A DNA stretch of 6,559 bases from Cycloclasticus sp. (lineage in GTDB: Bacteria; Pseudomonadota; Gammaproteobacteria; Methylococcales; Cycloclasticaceae), in contig JAESRY010000124.1 of assembly GCA_016764415.1 (NCBI GenBank), positions 1 to 6,559 of the forward strand, written 5' to 3'. The position numbers and the translations under genes are program-made. The notes beneath the pieces are model-generated. The model had not been told where the DNA came from. It saw only the letters and a list, made by a program, of their open reading frames with translations, and made no database searches. This document shows, piece by piece, positions 1-5,941 of this stretch (the first letter of the stretch is position 1; every line of letters begins with the position of its first letter).

Positions 1-500
1 ACATTAAATGACTGAAATAACCGGGTAATTAAGCCCGTATTTGCTGACGATATTAACTCACTGATGGGCGAATGAAAACGAAAGCAACTTTCTTGAGGTG
101 TAGCATCAGGCCATTCTAATCTTGGGCTGACTAGGCCAATCATTTTACCTTTCTGTGCAGCCTCAAGTAATAAAGAAATCGCTCCCTTTCGTACCAAGGT
201 GTCGCTATTTAACAATAAATAATAGTCAGCTTCAACATGACGAATACCAAGATTATTCCCCCCTGAAAAACCCGTATTTTCATCGGAGGCAATTAATTCA
301 ATCTGCTTTAGATTGTCATTTTGACTAATCCAGTTTGAAATCCTCCCACATGAATCATCATTAGAATAATTATCCACAACAACAACTTTAGCATCTAAAG
401 CACTTAGTTCTGGAAGTAATGACACAAGGCAATCAACAACTAATTGAGGCGTTTTGTAGTTAATAATAACGACAGCGAGTCGATAACTCCTATTTATCAC
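1..500 (-). CDS. GT2 family glycosyltransferase, 3' end outside window (partial)
   Basis: The first 166 codons of a GT-A fold family 2 glycosyltransferase are visible; the C-terminus lies beyond the left edge. From the GTG start the protein opens with the strand-one motif VVIINYKTP (residues 10-18). It continues with VVVVDNYSND (39-48), the nucleotide-sugar binding region, then GFSGGNNLGI (77-86) and LLLNSD (95-100), where NSD replaces the usual metal-binding DxD. This pattern is typical of WcaE/rhamnosyltransferase-like GT2 enzymes that transfer a sugar to a lipid-linked intermediate at the cytoplasmic membrane face. The donor and linkage cannot be told. GTG at 498-500 is the only usual start: an in-frame TAA lies five codons upstream, and the G of the GTG is the last base of the sulfotransferase stop (TAGTG). 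The two genes are therefore probably translationally coupled. The Shine-Dalgarno is poor, which fits coupling. Confidence 0.9.
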   Translation of the reverse strand, partial: MINRSYRLAVVIINYKTPQLVVDCLVSLLPELSALDAKVVVVDNYSNDDSCGRISNWISQNDNLKQIELIASDENTGFSGGNNLGIRHVEADYYLLLNSDTLVRKGAISLLLEAAQKGKMIGLVSPRLEWPDATPQESCFRFHSPISELISSANTGLITRLFQSFN

Positions 501-1435
501 TACTTCAAATACAGCTTATTAATTTCATTCATTTTTAGTGTTGCCGATTTGTTCATAGAATCCAACTTAAACAAACGTGAGAGGCGGTGTTTTAGCACCA
601 GCATCAAACCATGCCGCTTAATGCTGAATTTCAACTTAAACAACTTATTACTTATTTTCAACTTTGCTCTCTCAAGAAACCCAAGCGTAATCAGTGGGTA
701 CTCACTTAAGATATAACCAAGCGATCCCATTAAATCATGCGCTTTTAATTCAACATACTGAATCTCTCTTTTTGATAACGTTTTCTTCCACTGATAGACC
801 AAAGAAGGGTCTGGTTTACTATAGGTTGAATTGTCAGCATAATTAAGCATCGAACCGGAGTATGGCACCCCAATAAATTCGCATATTCGCTGCAAAATTA
901 TTTCTGGCGATAAAATCAACTCTTCAAACCTCAGCTCCAGAAATTGCTCAGGCGCAATTTTCTTCTGAAGACGCTTCCAAGATTTTTCTGTTTCAATCCA
1001 ATGATCAACACCATAATAAACATTGCCAGCCCAGCCCATGCCAATGCTCGATCTGGCTACATCTCTAGGATCGCGTATTAGATGTATCAATTTAGCCTTC
1101 GGAAACAAATAGGGAATCAAATCAAAGTGCCTATGAATATTCAATGCCAACACACAACTTACTTGTGTCAGTTGAGCTATAAACGAATCGATAAGTTCAG
1201 GATAATCTAATGAGGAATCTATACTTAAACACTTAGATTGAAAAATACGGTGCAAAGACAACCATTCTTGATATTTTTTAACGTCTGGAAAAACACCACC
1301 ATCTGATATTTGATCAAATAGGAAATCAAACTCACCTGGGTTCTTTATTTCATGGTGATTGTCTAGGATCACATGCGTAAGCGTTGAGCCTGACCGTAAT
1401 GCTCCACAAATAAATATTAGATTGTCATGTCTCAT
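500..1435 (-). CDS. PAPS-dependent sulfotransferase (Sulfotransfer_3-like)
   Basis: Complete 311-residue protein, a usual length for bacterial glycan sulfotransferases. The 5'-phosphosulfate loop is GALRSGSTLTHVILDNH (residues 11-27), followed by NPGEFDFL (32-39) as in the Sulfotransfer_3 family. The 3'-phosphate-binding motif is LIRDPRDVARSS (119-130), with the arginine and serine expected to contact PAPS. LRFEELILSPEIILQRICEFIGVP (168-191) matches the conserved C-terminal segment of the family. Residues 255-290 form a basic, lysine/arginine-rich tail that could associate with membrane or acidic substrate. The enzyme would transfer sulfate from PAPS to a hydroxyl. Its position among glycosyltransferases and a flippase suggests the acceptor is a sugar of the polysaccharide repeat unit (inference). 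It overlaps the downstream GT2 gene by one base and follows a decayed sulfotransferase of another subfamily. No transmembrane segment or signal peptide is evident, so it should be cytoplasmic. Confidence 0.9.
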   Translation of the reverse strand: MRHDNLIFICGALRSGSTLTHVILDNHHEIKNPGEFDFLFDQISDGGVFPDVKKYQEWLSLHRIFQSKCLSIDSSLDYPELIDSFIAQLTQVSCVLALNIHRHFDLIPYLFPKAKLIHLIRDPRDVARSSIGMGWAGNVYYGVDHWIETEKSWKRLQKKIAPEQFLELRFEELILSPEIILQRICEFIGVPYSGSMLNYADNSTYSKPDPSLVYQWKKTLSKREIQYVELKAHDLMGSLGYILSEYPLITLGFLERAKLKISNKLFKLKFSIKRHGLMLVLKHRLSRLFKLDSMNKSATLKMNEINKLYLK

Positions 1436-1444
1436 AACGCTCTA

Positions 1445-1448
1445 CTCC
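1445..1448 (-). promoter_or_regulatory. Shine-Dalgarno of the sulfotransferase
   Basis: The minus strand reads GGAG nine bases before the ATG at 1433-1435. This is the clearest ribosome-binding site in the window and supports that ATG as the start. Most other genes here have weak sites. Confidence 0.7.
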
Positions 1449-1474
1449 GATTGGCCATGTAATTACATCGTTTA

Positions 1475-1636
1475 TTAACCACCTAATAACACCTGTTTAA
1501 ATTTCTCATCTTCACTAAAATAATTAAGTTCTTTAAAGGTCTTCATAAAAACACCCTACTGTAAAGCAAGTTGGGTATAAGGCTGAGTTGTTACGCTTTT
1601 CATGGCACCAATAAAAATTAGATTTTGCCATATTCA
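1475..1636 (-). pseudogene. Sulfotransferase relic (Sulfotransfer_1-like, N-terminal part)
   Basis: The minus strand, read in one frame from about 1633, gives NLIFIGAMKSVTTQPYTQL, a TAG stop (1556-1558), then GVFMKTFKELNYFSEDEKF, and ends with TAA at 1475-1477. The order matches the start of Sulfotransfer_1-type enzymes: the PAPS loop (family form roughly FIGAMKSGTTSLY), then a short helix, then the KExNYFS segment about 20 residues on. The loop glycine has become valine, a nonsense codon interrupts the reading frame, and only about 55 of the usual 270-300 residues remain. After the last lysine-glutamine pair, similarity may continue in another frame (TGVIRWLIND, up to about 1445), which would be a frameshift. 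The fragment ATGGCAAAATC at 1621-1631 may be the old start, out of frame by one base. This subfamily differs from the intact sulfotransferase next door, so it is not a simple duplication of it. Confidence 0.8.
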
Positions 1637-1705
1637 TCAGCGTGTATAAAGAGCTTTAATGGCGTTAAAAAATTAACACCAAATACTCTCCGCTTTATAC
1701 GCTGA
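1637..1705. repeat. Imperfect inverted repeat with inner hairpin
   Basis: The arms TCAGCGTGTATAAAG (1637-1651) and CTTTATACGCTGA (1693-1705) are complementary over 13 pairs with a two-base bulge. Nested inside, GGCGTTAA (1661-1668) and TTAACACC (1673-1680) form an 8-bp stem around four A residues. One pair is a mismatch on the plus strand but a G-U wobble in minus-strand RNA. ATTCAT occurs at 1632-1637 and again at 1710-1715, though the second copy is four bases beyond the right arm. It could be a small non-autonomous element, a hairpin that protects or attenuates the transcript, or chance in AT-rich DNA. There is no U-tract after the outer stem, so it does not look like an intrinsic terminator. 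Confidence 0.45.
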
Positions 1706-1773
1706 AATAATTCATTTAAAAATAATCACAACAGGCCTCGCCATGTCAGAAGCCACTGGTGTACTAACCCCCA

Positions 1774-2844
1774 TCACTCCAACAATGCATTTTCAAATTT
1801 TCGGGAAGCTATTTCCCAAGTGTAGGTCTCTGCTACTTGGCGAGCTCCATCAGATAATGTCTTCCATGAATTATTATCAAGATTTACTATCGCTAAAATT
1901 TCCTTCGACATTTCATCAATGCTATGCGAAGTTAATAATACTCCCGATTTAGAGGTCACTAAATCAGGAGCTGCCCCTGCATTAGTTGAAATAACAGGCG
2001 TTCTACATGCCATCGCCTCCAATATTGGCAACCCAAAACCTTCGCGCTCACTTCCAAATAGCCATGCATCACAAGCTGCATAGACTTTCACAATGTCTTT
2101 ATCAGGTAATTTCTGATAATAAGTCACATCTTTAAAGTTTTGTAATTTAGGAGGTAGGTCTTTGCTACCAAACATAATCAAACGTAATTCAGGCAAAGTC
2201 TCTTTAACTTTTAAAAAAGAACTAAACATAAGGTCAATGCCTTTTTGCGGGACATCTGTATATAAAAAACCGACAGTAGGGGATTTTTGTTTATCTCTTT
2301 TTTTTGTGTTAAACACTGATAATTCAATGCCATTTACTACTAACGTAAGAAGCTCATCATTTTGTTTATGGCTTTCAACCAAATTCATCAGCCATTGAGA
2401 AATCGTTATAATATGGAATGGAAGCATCCAAGTTTCTTGTATTTTATCTATAGGCTGGCCCGGAACATCGCCATAATCTTGCATGAAATAAAATTTCCTA
2501 CCTTTGATCTCTGAAAACTTATTAACCCAATGAGCGGTTTCCCACCATGTTGCGATAACAACATCCCCATTAGGGACATCATCTTCTTCAACAGGTCTAA
2601 ATTTATCTAATATTATTAATTTTATATCCAACGAATCAAAGTATATCGTTGAAAAGTGCCGGCCTTCATCCCAAGGAGTCCTTTTAATAAAACTTTTTAT
2701 TTTATTTTTTACATTTGGGGTCCGCTTACCAGGCGAAACAACCGTCACATCATGACCAAATCGGCTAAGGTAATCTGCATAGGTGGCAATAACTCGCAAC
2801 CCACCTTTAAAATTCAAAGTTGGGGCTATAAATGTTATTTTCAT
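1774..2844 (-). CDS. GT4 family glycosyltransferase (GT-B fold)
   Basis: Complete 356-residue retaining-type GT-B glycosyltransferase. The N-terminal domain begins MKITFIAPTLNFKGGLR, with the glycine-rich acceptor-side loop at residues 14-15. It also carries VVIATWWETA (95-104) and YFMQDYGDVPGQP (119-131), a combination seen in GT4 enzymes of rhamnan/WsaF-like type. The C-terminal donor-binding domain starts near VGFLYTDVPQKGIDL (191-205). It holds the GT4 E-x7-E signature in EREGFGLPILE, with E268 and E276, followed by TPVISTNAGAAPDLV (282-296). It should transfer a hexose or deoxyhexose from a nucleotide donor to the growing repeat unit in the cytoplasm; the donor is unknown. The ATG start gives the normal strand-one sequence, and an AGGT about ten bases upstream is only a fair ribosome-binding site. 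A decayed relative of the same family lies just upstream (3055-3274). Confidence 0.92.
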   Translation of the reverse strand: MKITFIAPTLNFKGGLRVIATYADYLSRFGHDVTVVSPGKRTPNVKNKIKSFIKRTPWDEGRHFSTIYFDSLDIKLIILDKFRPVEEDDVPNGDVVIATWWETAHWVNKFSEIKGRKFYFMQDYGDVPGQPIDKIQETWMLPFHIITISQWLMNLVESHKQNDELLTLVVNGIELSVFNTKKRDKQKSPTVGFLYTDVPQKGIDLMFSSFLKVKETLPELRLIMFGSKDLPPKLQNFKDVTYYQKLPDKDIVKVYAACDAWLFGSEREGFGLPILEAMACRTPVISTNAGAAPDLVTSKSGVLLTSHSIDEMSKEILAIVNLDNNSWKTLSDGARQVAETYTWEIASRKFENALLE

Positions 2845-3275
2845 ATTCTTATTACCTAATGCTATAATAATAAATTTTGTATCAATTATTTTATTCTCAT
2901 GCCCAGATGACAGAAAATTCAGTCGTTTAAAAATGACTCTACCACACGAATGCTAGTGGTAAAACCTAGAATTATAACTGTTTGAACGTCCCATTCTCGA
3001 AATGACGAACTGCAATATCAAGAATTACGGATATATTCTAGGAGACAAGCGTACTTACACACTAAGCTGAACATCATCTTCAACCACAGGACGAAGTGTA
3101 ACTAACTCTTTCTCTGCATAAGCTTCTTCGTCAAAAAACGAACTATTAAACTTCGGCCCAAATCTCTAACCTTTACAATAAACCCTTTTTTTCGACCAAC
3201 ATTTCATCATAGATAGAAATAATTCGAAGATCGCCTGTTAAACTAAGTTCAGGCACTACAAAAATTGTTGTCAAC
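2845..3275. other. Gap between GT2 and GT4 genes, mostly relic DNA
   Basis: This 431-base gap holds no intact gene. Positions 3055-3274 carry a broken GT4 gene. On the minus strand at 2919-3017, a 32-codon open stretch reads ...WDVQTVIILGFTTSIRVVES... and ends in TGA. It has a coding look and a faint resemblance to GT2 N-termini (VII, then T, then VVE), but I cannot assign it. A weak stem pairs TACCAC (2940-2945) with GTGGTA (2956-2961). The last 40 bases before the GT4 start are very AT-rich and could hold a promoter, but no -35/-10 pair with good spacing stands out. Confidence 0.6.
3055..3274 (-). pseudogene. GT4 glycosyltransferase relic (N-terminal part)
   Basis: Starting one base after the stop of the GT2 gene, the minus strand reads TIFVVPELSLTGDLRIISIY followed by DEMLVEKKG, then TAA at 3173-3175. 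This lines up without gaps with residues 2-28 of the intact GT4 protein at 1774-2844, with about nine identities including P, G, LR, I and Y. In another frame, 3058-3165 encodes a stretch ending EKELVTLRPVVEDDV, matching FRPVEEDDV (residues 82-90) of the intact protein. The two matches are 133 bases apart (R17 to the R of RPV), against 198 in the intact gene. A net loss of about 65 bases therefore explains the frame change. One glycine of the GG loop is aspartate, the old start may now be TTG, and the donor-binding domain is gone. It is a relative of the neighbour, not a recent copy. Confidence 0.8.
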
Positions 3276-4205
3276 TTATCGTTTAACCAAAATCATAATG
3301 ATATTTTTCCATCCACGCCACGCTAGAGGCTTTTTCACACAAGCCCTAATAGATATGGCGAGCGCTTGTCCTTTTTTCTTCTCTCTATGCAATCGCCACG
3401 ATTCAGCAATCATATAACCGACAATCTGATCTGTGCTATCTGAAGGTTTACCCGCTATCGTTGGCACTTGTGGTGGCATTCCTTTTTCAAGCGCATCAGC
3501 ACCACGTTCAAGTCTTTGCTTTAAAAAACATCTTGCTATATTTTCATAAAATATTCTTTTATTCGAGCTTTGTACATGCGTAATAGAATCGTTATGGATT
3601 CTATAAAAATACATATTCTGCGGAATATACGCAACTCTGCCACATTCTGCTAAGCGTAATTGCATATCAATGTCCTCAGCTGTTACAAAATATTCGCGAA
3701 AACCTTGAAGCTGATTCACGATAGATAAACTCATCAAAAAAGCACCCAAGTGAGTTCGTGTTTTTCCGCTCAATAATTCTGACGTAATCTCACACGTTTC
3801 ATTACCTGTGTTAAATTCAGCAATAACATGGCTTTTCTCATCCATGCTACTAAATTTTCCAGCGACAGCAATATATTCAGGATGCGCTTCTAGCCAATCA
3901 ACTTGTACTTGCAAACGATCTAGCGGATATAAATCATCTGCATCACAGCGGCATACATAGCGGCCTTGCGCATGGCTTAATGCCAAGTTCAATGCAACCG
4001 AAATTCCTGCACTTTCACCTTGAACAATTTTTATTCTGGCATCAGAAAAAGACTCAACCAAAGCCTGACTTTTATCATCAGAACCATCATTAACAACAAT
4101 TATTTCAAAGTCAGAAAATGATTGATTTAATAGTGATTGGACCGTTTCTTTAATATATGCCTCTGCATTTCTCATCGGCATTAAAATTGATACGCTAATA
4201 GTCAT
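3276..4205 (-). CDS. GT2 family glycosyltransferase
   Basis: Complete 309-residue GT-A enzyme. It begins SVSILMPMRNAEAYIKETVQ (4-23), typical of GT2, then EIIVVNDGSDD (34-44) for nucleotide binding. CDADD (87-91) holds the DxD metal site, and AEDIDMQLRL (176-185) provides the likely catalytic base region. YRIHNDSIT (201-209) is a common GT2 motif after the catalytic domain. The last 100 residues are less conserved and include a lysine-rich stretch (273-279) and a weakly hydrophobic end, without a clear transmembrane helix. It should add one sugar to the lipid-linked repeat unit on the cytoplasmic face; donor and linkage are unknown. The ATG at 4203-4205 is preferred because the next methionines (10 and 12) would remove strand one. 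No Shine-Dalgarno is visible upstream. Relic DNA flanks the gene on both sides, and its stop is one base from the GT4 relic. Confidence 0.92.
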   Translation of the reverse strand: MTISVSILMPMRNAEAYIKETVQSLLNQSFSDFEIIVVNDGSDDKSQALVESFSDARIKIVQGESAGISVALNLALSHAQGRYVCRCDADDLYPLDRLQVQVDWLEAHPEYIAVAGKFSSMDEKSHVIAEFNTGNETCEITSELLSGKTRTHLGAFLMSLSIVNQLQGFREYFVTAEDIDMQLRLAECGRVAYIPQNMYFYRIHNDSITHVQSSNKRIFYENIARCFLKQRLERGADALEKGMPPQVPTIAGKPSDSTDQIVGYMIAESWRLHREKKKGQALAISIRACVKKPLAWRGWKNIIMILVKR

Positions 4206-4237
4206 CGGATTTTTAGGGTTTTTAAATGAAACAAGCT

Positions 4238-4333
4238 TCAGCTTTTCAATACTTGGTACTTCGCAATCTTTTCTTGTGCATCATGAAACTTATTCAAATA
4301 ATAACCTTCGCGCTCCTTGTACTTTGACTTTTG
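4238..4333 (-). pseudogene. Orphan C-terminal coding fragment
   Basis: The minus strand between a TAG (4334-4336) and TGA (4238-4240) gives 31 residues, including KYKEREGYYLNKF and HDAQEKIAKYQVL. The composition is charged and helical with no ATG at its head, as expected for the tail of a protein whose body has been lost. I do not recognise the family. It may be the end of the same gene as the sulfotransferase relic upstream, or of a different lost gene. Chance cannot be excluded for a stretch this short. Confidence 0.45.
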
Positions 4334-4472
4334 CTACTTGCTAGTGATTCAAAAAATAGCTCAATATATTAACACCCAATGCTGTCAAGAACCTTCATTC
4401 AAAGCAACTTCGAGCTTACTAAACTACATATTATGAACACTAAGCCCTACAACTAAATTAATCATAAGCTCA

Positions 4473-4557
4473 AGCAACATCACGAAGGCCAATATACACA
4501 ATACGATTAAACTTCTTAGACTATATTAATCTGCATGAAGCATGAAGACACGCTTCC
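4473..4557 (-). pseudogene. Probable sulfotransferase relic (3'-phosphate-binding region)
   Basis: In one minus-strand frame the DNA reads HASCRLI, a TAG stop (4521-4523), SKKFNRIVYIGLRDVA, a TGA (4470-4472), AYD, a TAA, then FSCR. Sulfotransfer_1 enzymes carry a segment of the general form HLPxxLxP...KIIYIxRNPxDVAVSxYxFS. The order and spacing fit, with stops standing where conserved residues would be. The proline of the RxPxDV motif is absent. It begins just after the flippase stop codon, so it occupies the place of a former gene. The similarity is short and was judged by eye. The same bases in another frame give a hydrophobic stretch (SLIVLCILAFVMLLE), which is a competing but less specific reading. 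Confidence 0.5.
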
Positions 4558-4561
4558 ATTT

Positions 4562-5893
4562 TTAATTTGTTATGTAATGACCCAATCCATATACTAGAAA
4601 AAAAACTGGCCAAGCTTTAAATTCGTCTATCCAACTTAATAACTTGTACTGATTCATCTTATAAAGAATCAATGGGATTTCAACTATAGAATTTAACGCA
4701 ATAGCTATTACTGCTCCTTGAATCCCATACAAGTAAAATGACACTGGAACTAATATAAAGAGAGACAGCGCTGACACTCCAGTTAACAACATGATGTACT
4801 TAGAGTCACCTAACGCCATGAAGCATAAACCTGCCATCGTTGTCCCTAAAAAAATAGTTGGTAATGATAAAATCTCTAACATCCACCCTGCCTCTCGGTA
4901 CCTATCATCATAGAGAAAGTCGATAACAAGGTGGCCTGTGCTTGCTAAAACGCCAACCACAACCATAACCACAAGGTCTAATGGTGCCCGCATTTTATAA
5001 TAAATTCGTTTCAGATCTTGCGGCCTGTTCCGTACCACATCACTTAATGCAGCATATAAAACTGAGGACATTACTTTCCGCATCATTTTATTAAAGGCCA
5101 TTGCAAGAAAGAAAGCTATAGTATAAACACCTAATTCATAGGGCGTTATTAACGCACCAAGTAACAACCTATCACCCTGAGCGACTAAAAAAGTAAACAT
5201 GGATGCCCCAAATATCCATTTTCCAAAATGGAGCATTTCTTGCAATGCTTCCCCGTCCCATTCCCAACTATATTTTTCACCTAATGAAGAATGGTGCGAG
5301 AGAATCATTTTGACGGATGAAGCAACTAATGTCCCAAAAACCAGTGCCCAAATGTTCCGTAGGTTATATGCTAAAAAGACCATGAACAGTATCCCTATCA
5401 CTTGGCTTATAACTTCAATCTGTATAACTTTTTTTAGCTCTAACTCTCTATTGAGCAGTGCTAAATTCATCGAATTAAAACCCGCAATGAGACCAGCAAC
5501 CGACATAACAGCCAAGATAAGAGGCAATTCTGGATGGGTATAAACAGATCCATCTGGGAATAGTTCAAGATCACGAAGAGAGTATAAAAAAGCGCTTAGA
5601 AGCAGCATGAAGAAGAAAATTATTACTCCACGTAAAATCTGCACAGCCCATGCTGTATTTATATAACTTTTTTTATTTGCATTTTTACTTTGAATGATAT
5701 TCTGATTAATTCCTAAATCAGAAAACATAGCTATTCCGTTTAAGGCAACTGTCACTATGGCCATTAGCCCAAACATCTCTGGCACTAGCAGTCTAGTAAG
5801 AACTAGATTACCACCTAAACGAATAACTTGTGATAAAAAGTGCCCACTTAATACCCAATTTCCAGCTTTAAATACTTTTTTTCTTAATGTCAC
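4562..5893 (-). CDS. wzx: Wzx-type polysaccharide flippase (MOP superfamily)
   Basis: Complete 443-residue integral membrane protein of the oligosaccharide flippase family (Polysacc_synt type, close in style to WzxC). It would move the undecaprenyl-linked repeat unit from the cytoplasmic to the periplasmic face of the inner membrane. The N-terminus has the basic lead and first helix (residues 1-35). LVPEMFGLMAIVTVALNGIA (36-55) and FSDLGINQNIIQ (57-68) are typical family signatures. Hydrophobic segments lie near 87-104, 122-140, 159-176, 180-198, 226-250, 252-268, 304-326, 343-360, 366-388, 390-411 and 427-443. FGKWIFGASMFTFLVAQGDR (223-242) and ELGVYTIAF (253-261) are the family's mid-protein hallmarks. 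The start is GTG at 5891-5893; the preceding codon is an in-frame TAA, and no later start would keep helix one. The Shine-Dalgarno is weak. The upstream glycosyltransferase ends 48 bases away, so the two are probably co-transcribed. Confidence 0.92.
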   Translation of the reverse strand: MTLRKKVFKAGNWVLSGHFLSQVIRLGGNLVLTRLLVPEMFGLMAIVTVALNGIAMFSDLGINQNIIQSKNANKKSYINTAWAVQILRGVIIFFFMLLLSAFLYSLRDLELFPDGSVYTHPELPLILAVMSVAGLIAGFNSMNLALLNRELELKKVIQIEVISQVIGILFMVFLAYNLRNIWALVFGTLVASSVKMILSHHSSLGEKYSWEWDGEALQEMLHFGKWIFGASMFTFLVAQGDRLLLGALITPYELGVYTIAFFLAMAFNKMMRKVMSSVLYAALSDVVRNRPQDLKRIYYKMRAPLDLVVMVVVGVLASTGHLVIDFLYDDRYREAGWMLEILSLPTIFLGTTMAGLCFMALGDSKYIMLLTGVSALSLFILVPVSFYLYGIQGAVIAIALNSIVEIPLILYKMNQYKLLSWIDEFKAWPVFFLVYGLGHYITN

Positions 5894-5941
5894 TTAAAAA
5901 ACATGTCTCGTATTAATAATTAGTTGTCCGTAAACAATATT

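Larger units (their letters stand above)
1436..1773. other. Gap between GT4 gene and sulfotransferase
   Basis: This 338-base stretch has no intact gene. It contains the sulfotransferase relic (1475-1636) and the inverted repeat (1637-1705). A 20-codon minus-strand reading frame (1712-1774) starts at an ATG overlapping the GT4 stop, and I cannot assign it. I see no clear promoter or terminator. Confidence 0.7.
4206..4561. other. Gap between flippase and GT2 genes, relic DNA
   Basis: This 356-base gap contains no intact gene. It holds a probable sulfotransferase relic (4473-4557) and an unassigned C-terminal tail (4238-4333). In between, the minus strand shows only short, frame-broken pieces. 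A TTGACA on the minus strand (4383-4388) is a perfect -35 hexamer, but no good -10 follows at 16-18 bases, so I do not call a promoter. Confidence 0.6.

Noticed and set aside
444..716. Plus-strand open frames, such as 444-716, 2162-2398 and 5199-5543
   Set aside because: They lie antisense to well-supported genes, have no family motifs and look like shadows.
1457..1468. Perfect 12-base palindrome ATGTAATTACAT, a possible operator
   Set aside because: It is AT-rich, single, and lies in relic DNA; nothing links it to a regulator.
1475..1546. 23-codon ORF ending LLGG with an AGGG site upstream, which could be taken for a small leader or RiPP precursor peptide
   Set aside because: Its sequence KELNYFSEDEKF continues the upstream sulfotransferase similarity in the same frame, so it is a relic piece, and the double glycine comes after a likely frameshift.
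1661..1680. GGCGTTAA/TTAACACC resembling integron attC core sites
   Set aside because: In attC sites these cores are at the outer ends of the inverted repeat; here they are at the centre.
1712..1774. 20-codon minus-strand ORF (MGVSTPVASDMARPVVIIFK) with ATG overlapping the GT4 stop
   Set aside because: Too short and unrecognised. It may be the remaining start of a lost gene or a chance frame; not supportable as a gene.
2845..2895. Possible promoter (TTGATA with TATTAT/TATAGC) before the GT4 gene
   Set aside because: The spacings are 7 to 13 bases, too short for a sigma-70 promoter; any AT-rich stretch gives such matches.
2940..2961. Stem TACCAC/GTGGTA as a terminator
   Set aside because: Only six pairs with a ten-base loop and no adjoining U-tract.
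4383..4388. TTGACA -35 hexamer on the minus strand upstream of the GT2 gene
   Set aside because: No acceptable -10 hexamer at 16-18 bases; the candidate TATTGA is weak.
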